Shown: positions 5,698 to 7,364 of the stretch, one piece after another | How the letters are laid out: each line of letters opens with the position of its first letter | Numbering within the stretch: the stretch's first letter is position 1 | Source: Thermoplasmatota archaeon | Lineage (GTDB): Archaea > Thermoplasmatota > Thermoplasmata > GCA-020350865 > JAUVCJ01 | Direction of reading: 5' to 3' | DNA length: 7,364 nt | Assembly (NCBI GenBank): GCA_030595765.1 | Contig: JAUVCJ010000111.1 | Coordinates: 1-7,364, forward strand | Position numbers and translations under genes: made by a program | Notes under the pieces: generated by a model | What the model was told of the DNA's origin: nothing | What the model saw: the letters and a program-made list of their open reading frames with translations, nothing else | The model's database searches: none

Positions 5698-6028
5698 TCA
5701 TTCCTGTTTTGCTTCAAATAGTTTGCCTGTTCATAACGTATGGAGCAAAACATATTGGGTGTGTGTGTGATTTCGTGACTATGTGTTGCACACGTTATCA
5801 TTTGTCCTAAATGACGAGTGCGCCATCATACTCACTTGTAAAAACAACTTGGCAAATAATTACAAATGCATTAGCTCAACACAAGAAATGGAATTGGACA
5901 ATAGAAGTCGGAAGCCAGTACCATCTTAAGAACAGTTATATAGTATATGCATTGTATAAGCGGAGGTATCCAGTGGTCATTTGAAAGTGAACTACAAATT
6001 AGATGGCTGACCTTGAAGAGGCAGGCTG
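5698..6028. other. Divergent intergenic region, 331 bases
   Basis: It separates the start codons of the archease (- strand) and the coiled-coil gene (+ strand), so both promoters must lie here unless one extends further. I see a GT-rich stretch (5759-5769), an inverted pair ATAACGT (5733-5739) / ACGTTAT (5792-5798), a small GTGT-TGC-ACAC hairpin (5783-5793), TTGTAA/TTACAA (5836-5841 / 5860-5865), and the TATA-like element described separately. No tRNA, rRNA, snoRNA-box or CRISPR structure is apparent, and the short open frames through it have no coding look. Confidence 0.6.
5936..5949 (+). promoter_or_regulatory. TATA-box-like element for the coiled-coil/zinc-ribbon operon
   Basis: TTATATAGTATATG contains TTATATA, close to the archaeal TATA consensus, with a purine-rich AAGAACAG just upstream where a BRE would lie. 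Transcription would begin about 25 bases further on (roughly 5965-5970), leaving a leader of about 60 bases before ATG 6029. No other stretch of the intergenic region matches as well on this strand. Confidence 0.5.
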
Positions 6029-6029
6029 A
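6003..6029 (+). other. Possible 8-codon leader frame MADLEEAG overlapping the operon start
   Basis: ATG at 6003 opens a frame of eight codons whose TGA (6027-6029) overlaps the ATG of the next gene in the arrangement TGATG. The frame is different from the downstream gene. No ribosome site precedes it, so it may be chance; if translated it could couple initiation at 6029. Confidence 0.2.
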
Positions 6030-7006
6030 TGAATGAAAATGGAGATACACCATCCAGTGACAACTCGGCAAGTGTCGATGAATTGTTCAGCTTAATCTCA
6101 AAACCCAAGGAGGAAGAGGAGGATGACAAAAAAATGGACTCCACGAAATCACAGTCTTTCGGCGGTGGGGCAGAAGACCTCCTTGGCAAGTTATTAGACT
6201 GGAGCACCAGTGGGGACCCGTTCTTGGAAGTAGATTCCAACACTATCATTACTACAGAGCCCCAAGATAAGGATGTTGAATCCACAATTTTGAAGAAGGT
6301 TTCAGGGGAACCTTCATTGAATTCTCCTGTTGTTGTAGAAATTAGCAAAGAAGAGCTAGAAGAGCTAGGAAAGACCGCGCAAGAAAAGAAGGACATTGAG
6401 CTTAGAGAAGAAAAACTTCACAGCCTGGATGATCCCTTCAACAGAGCAGTAGAAGCTGATACTGAGAAGATGAACCTCACAGAGGACGAAATCCGTAAAA
6501 AGCTGGATACTCTGACGGAATTGAGCGATACAAGCGGAAAGGGTGTCAAAAAGAAGATGGCTGCACTCGAAGAGGAGATCGAGGATCTTCGAGAAGCAAA
6601 GGAAAAGCTTCAAAAACAGCAGGAGTTCGTTGCGCAGATGAAAAGGGCTCATGAAGCCACCATAACCGAGCAGAAACGTGAGCTTGAAAAGTACAAAGAA
6701 GAGCTGGAACAGAAAACCTTGGCCTTCAAGGAAGATATCCTGCGAAGAAAAAAGGAAAAAGAAGACCTTCTTCAAATGAAAATGGAGCTTGAAGAAAGGG
6801 AGAAGGATATCAAGGAGAAGGAAAACATCTTGCCGGAATCTGCCAGTGGTGAGGAAGAGGACACAGAAGGCAAACTTAAAGATATAGTAGCACTTCAATC
6901 TGAGATATTAGGAGAGCTCCTTAAAAGGGAAAGAGCCGCCGTGATTGGCGTAATCAAGGATCTAAATATATCCAAGGACGACATTAGGAGAATGCTGAAT
7001 GAGTGA
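6029..7006 (+). CDS. Acidic coiled-coil protein, family not recognised
   Basis: A 325-residue, Cys-free, highly charged soluble protein. Residues 1-100 are Ser/Asp/Glu-rich and likely disordered apart from short hydrophobic segments (VDELFSLIS, AEDLLGKLLDW) that look like docking motifs. Residues about 105-170 are helical, with TEDEIRKKLDTLTELS. Residues 174-267 form a long coiled coil (MAALEEEIEDLREAKEKLQK and onwards, heptads of Leu/Met/Ala with Lys/Glu between). After a break with SASGEEEDTEG there is a short helical C-terminal domain (280-325: IVALQSEILGELLKR, then ISKDDIRRMLNE). The design suggests an oligomeric rod with terminal binding segments. The next gene overlaps by 8 bases and encodes a double zinc-ribbon protein, so the two probably act as a pair. 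GAGGCAGG just before the ATG is a weak ribosome site. Long coiled coils match many unrelated proteins, so homology calls should be cautious. Confidence 0.85.
   Translation: MNENGDTPSSDNSASVDELFSLISKPKEEEEDDKKMDSTKSQSFGGGAEDLLGKLLDWSTSGDPFLEVDSNTIITTEPQDKDVESTILKKVSGEPSLNSPVVVEISKEELEELGKTAQEKKDIELREEKLHSLDDPFNRAVEADTEKMNLTEDEIRKKLDTLTELSDTSGKGVKKKMAALEEEIEDLREAKEKLQKQQEFVAQMKRAHEATITEQKRELEKYKEELEQKTLAFKEDILRRKKEKEDLLQMKMELEEREKDIKEKENILPESASGEEEDTEGKLKDIVALQSEILGELLKRERAAVIGVIKDLNISKDDIRRMLNE
6986..6990 (+). promoter_or_regulatory. Ribosome binding site for the double zinc-ribbon gene
   Basis: AGGAG lies inside the end of the coiled-coil gene, 8 bases before ATG 6999. It is the best Shine-Dalgarno match near this junction and supports the overlapping start. 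Confidence 0.6.
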
Positions 7007-7364
7007 ATTCCTAGAAGAACTCCTTGATGGATTCGATGACATTGAGGACATTGCCGAAGATTCCCCAACTCCACAGAAGATATGCTCAAATTGTGGGAAC
7101 TCCGTTCCAGCTGGCTACAACAAATGCCCTGAATGTGGCATGGTAGCCAGTGATGATGACCAAGGTAAATCCACCATTAACTGCCCACTATGCAAAAAAG
7201 AGCTTGAGGGTGACAAGCCTTGTCCTAGGTGTGGCTTTAGCTTCGACCCTGTAGCACCTTCATCTTTACCTGGTGCTTCACCTGGCATGAGTATAGAGGA
7301 CTCAGCGATCAAAGCCGAGGCAGGATCCATTGATGCAGATATTGACATTGCCCGATCCGAAGAT
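6999..7364 (+). CDS. Double zinc-ribbon protein, 3' end beyond the window
   Basis: The frame is open from ATG 6999 to the last base (122 codons, no stop), so the gene continues outside. It overlaps the coiled-coil gene by 8 bases (ATGAGTGA). The N-terminus is acidic (SEFLEELLDGFDDIEDIAED). Two zinc ribbons follow: C29-x2-C32-x10-C43-x2-C46 (CSNCGNSVPAGYNKCPECG) and C62-x2-C65-x9-C75-x2-C78 (CPLCKKELEGDKPCPRCG). After these come a Pro/Ser linker and another acidic segment (SIDADIDIARSED). Paired ribbons of this kind occur in many archaeal proteins as protein- or nucleic-acid-binding adaptors, often joined to a larger C-terminal domain, which would lie out of view. Spacing and the upstream AGGAG make the gene call secure; the role is unknown. 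Confidence 0.85.
   Translation, partial: MSEFLEELLDGFDDIEDIAEDSPTPQKICSNCGNSVPAGYNKCPECGMVASDDDQGKSTINCPLCKKELEGDKPCPRCGFSFDPVAPSSLPGASPGMSIEDSAIKAEAGSIDADIDIARSED

Noticed and set aside
5574..5810. 78-codon open frame on the + strand and a matching - strand frame through the divergent region
   Set aside because: They cross the archease start and the intergenic region, lack ribosome sites and show no protein-like composition.
5698..6028. tRNA or other structured RNA gene in the 331-base gap
   Set aside because: No T-loop (GTTCRA), no acceptor-stem pairing, and only short AT-rich inverted repeats were found.
6365..6898. 177-codon Phe/Leu-rich open frame on the - strand that looks membrane-like
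   Set aside because: It is antisense to Lys/Glu-rich coiled-coil codons, which read as Phe/Leu in reverse; a known artefact, not a membrane protein.
6029..7006. SMC/Rad50-type protein, suggested by the long coiled coil
   Set aside because: There is no Walker A, signature motif or Walker B, and the length of 325 residues is far too short.

Overview
The window looks archaeal. The evidence is a KaiC/RadA-type RecA-fold ATPase next to a roadblock-like protein, an archease gene, Shine-Dalgarno sequences of the GAGGTGA type, TTG starts placed directly behind them, and a euryarchaeal-style TATA box ahead of the second gene group. Base composition is moderately AT-rich. A member of Thermoplasmatota or a related euryarchaeal lineage would fit, but that placement is inference; no rRNA or other phylogenetic marker is present.

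Region 1 (1-4441, + strand) is a tightly packed run of four genes. These are the C-terminal part of a KaiC-like ATPase (cut by the window edge), a 264-aa protein with a roadblock/LC7-like N-terminal half, a 755-aa multidomain protein (C2HC zinc finger, coiled coils, long acidic tract, 54-bp tandem repeats, C-terminal winged helix), and a 209-aa Cys-containing protein of unknown family. Gaps are 5-12 bases, so they are probably co-transcribed and translationally coupled. An 81-base spacer with an inverted repeat then leads to a GNAT-type acetyltransferase (4523-5077), which may be a loosely attached fifth member.

Region 2 (5134-5697, - strand) is an archease, the activator of the RtcB tRNA ligase. 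It converges on the acetyltransferase gene. It carries an unusual insert of about 40 residues built from 30-bp tandem repeats that encode Cys/His/acid-rich decapeptides.

Region 3 (5698-6028) is a 331-base divergent intergenic region. It holds a good TATA-like element and several short inverted repeats but no RNA gene that I can recognise.

Region 4 (6029-7364, + strand) is a second gene pair: an acidic coiled-coil protein, then an 8-base-overlapping gene for a double zinc-ribbon protein that stays open to the window end.

Both + strand clusters pair acidic coiled-coil proteins of unknown function with small zinc-binding modules. The first adds an ATPase and a roadblock-like protein. My reading is that cluster 1 is a candidate uncharacterised archaeal regulatory or scaffold module (nucleotide switch, roadblock-like partner, DNA-binding scaffold). 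That is a hypothesis from domain content and gene order, not a recognised system.
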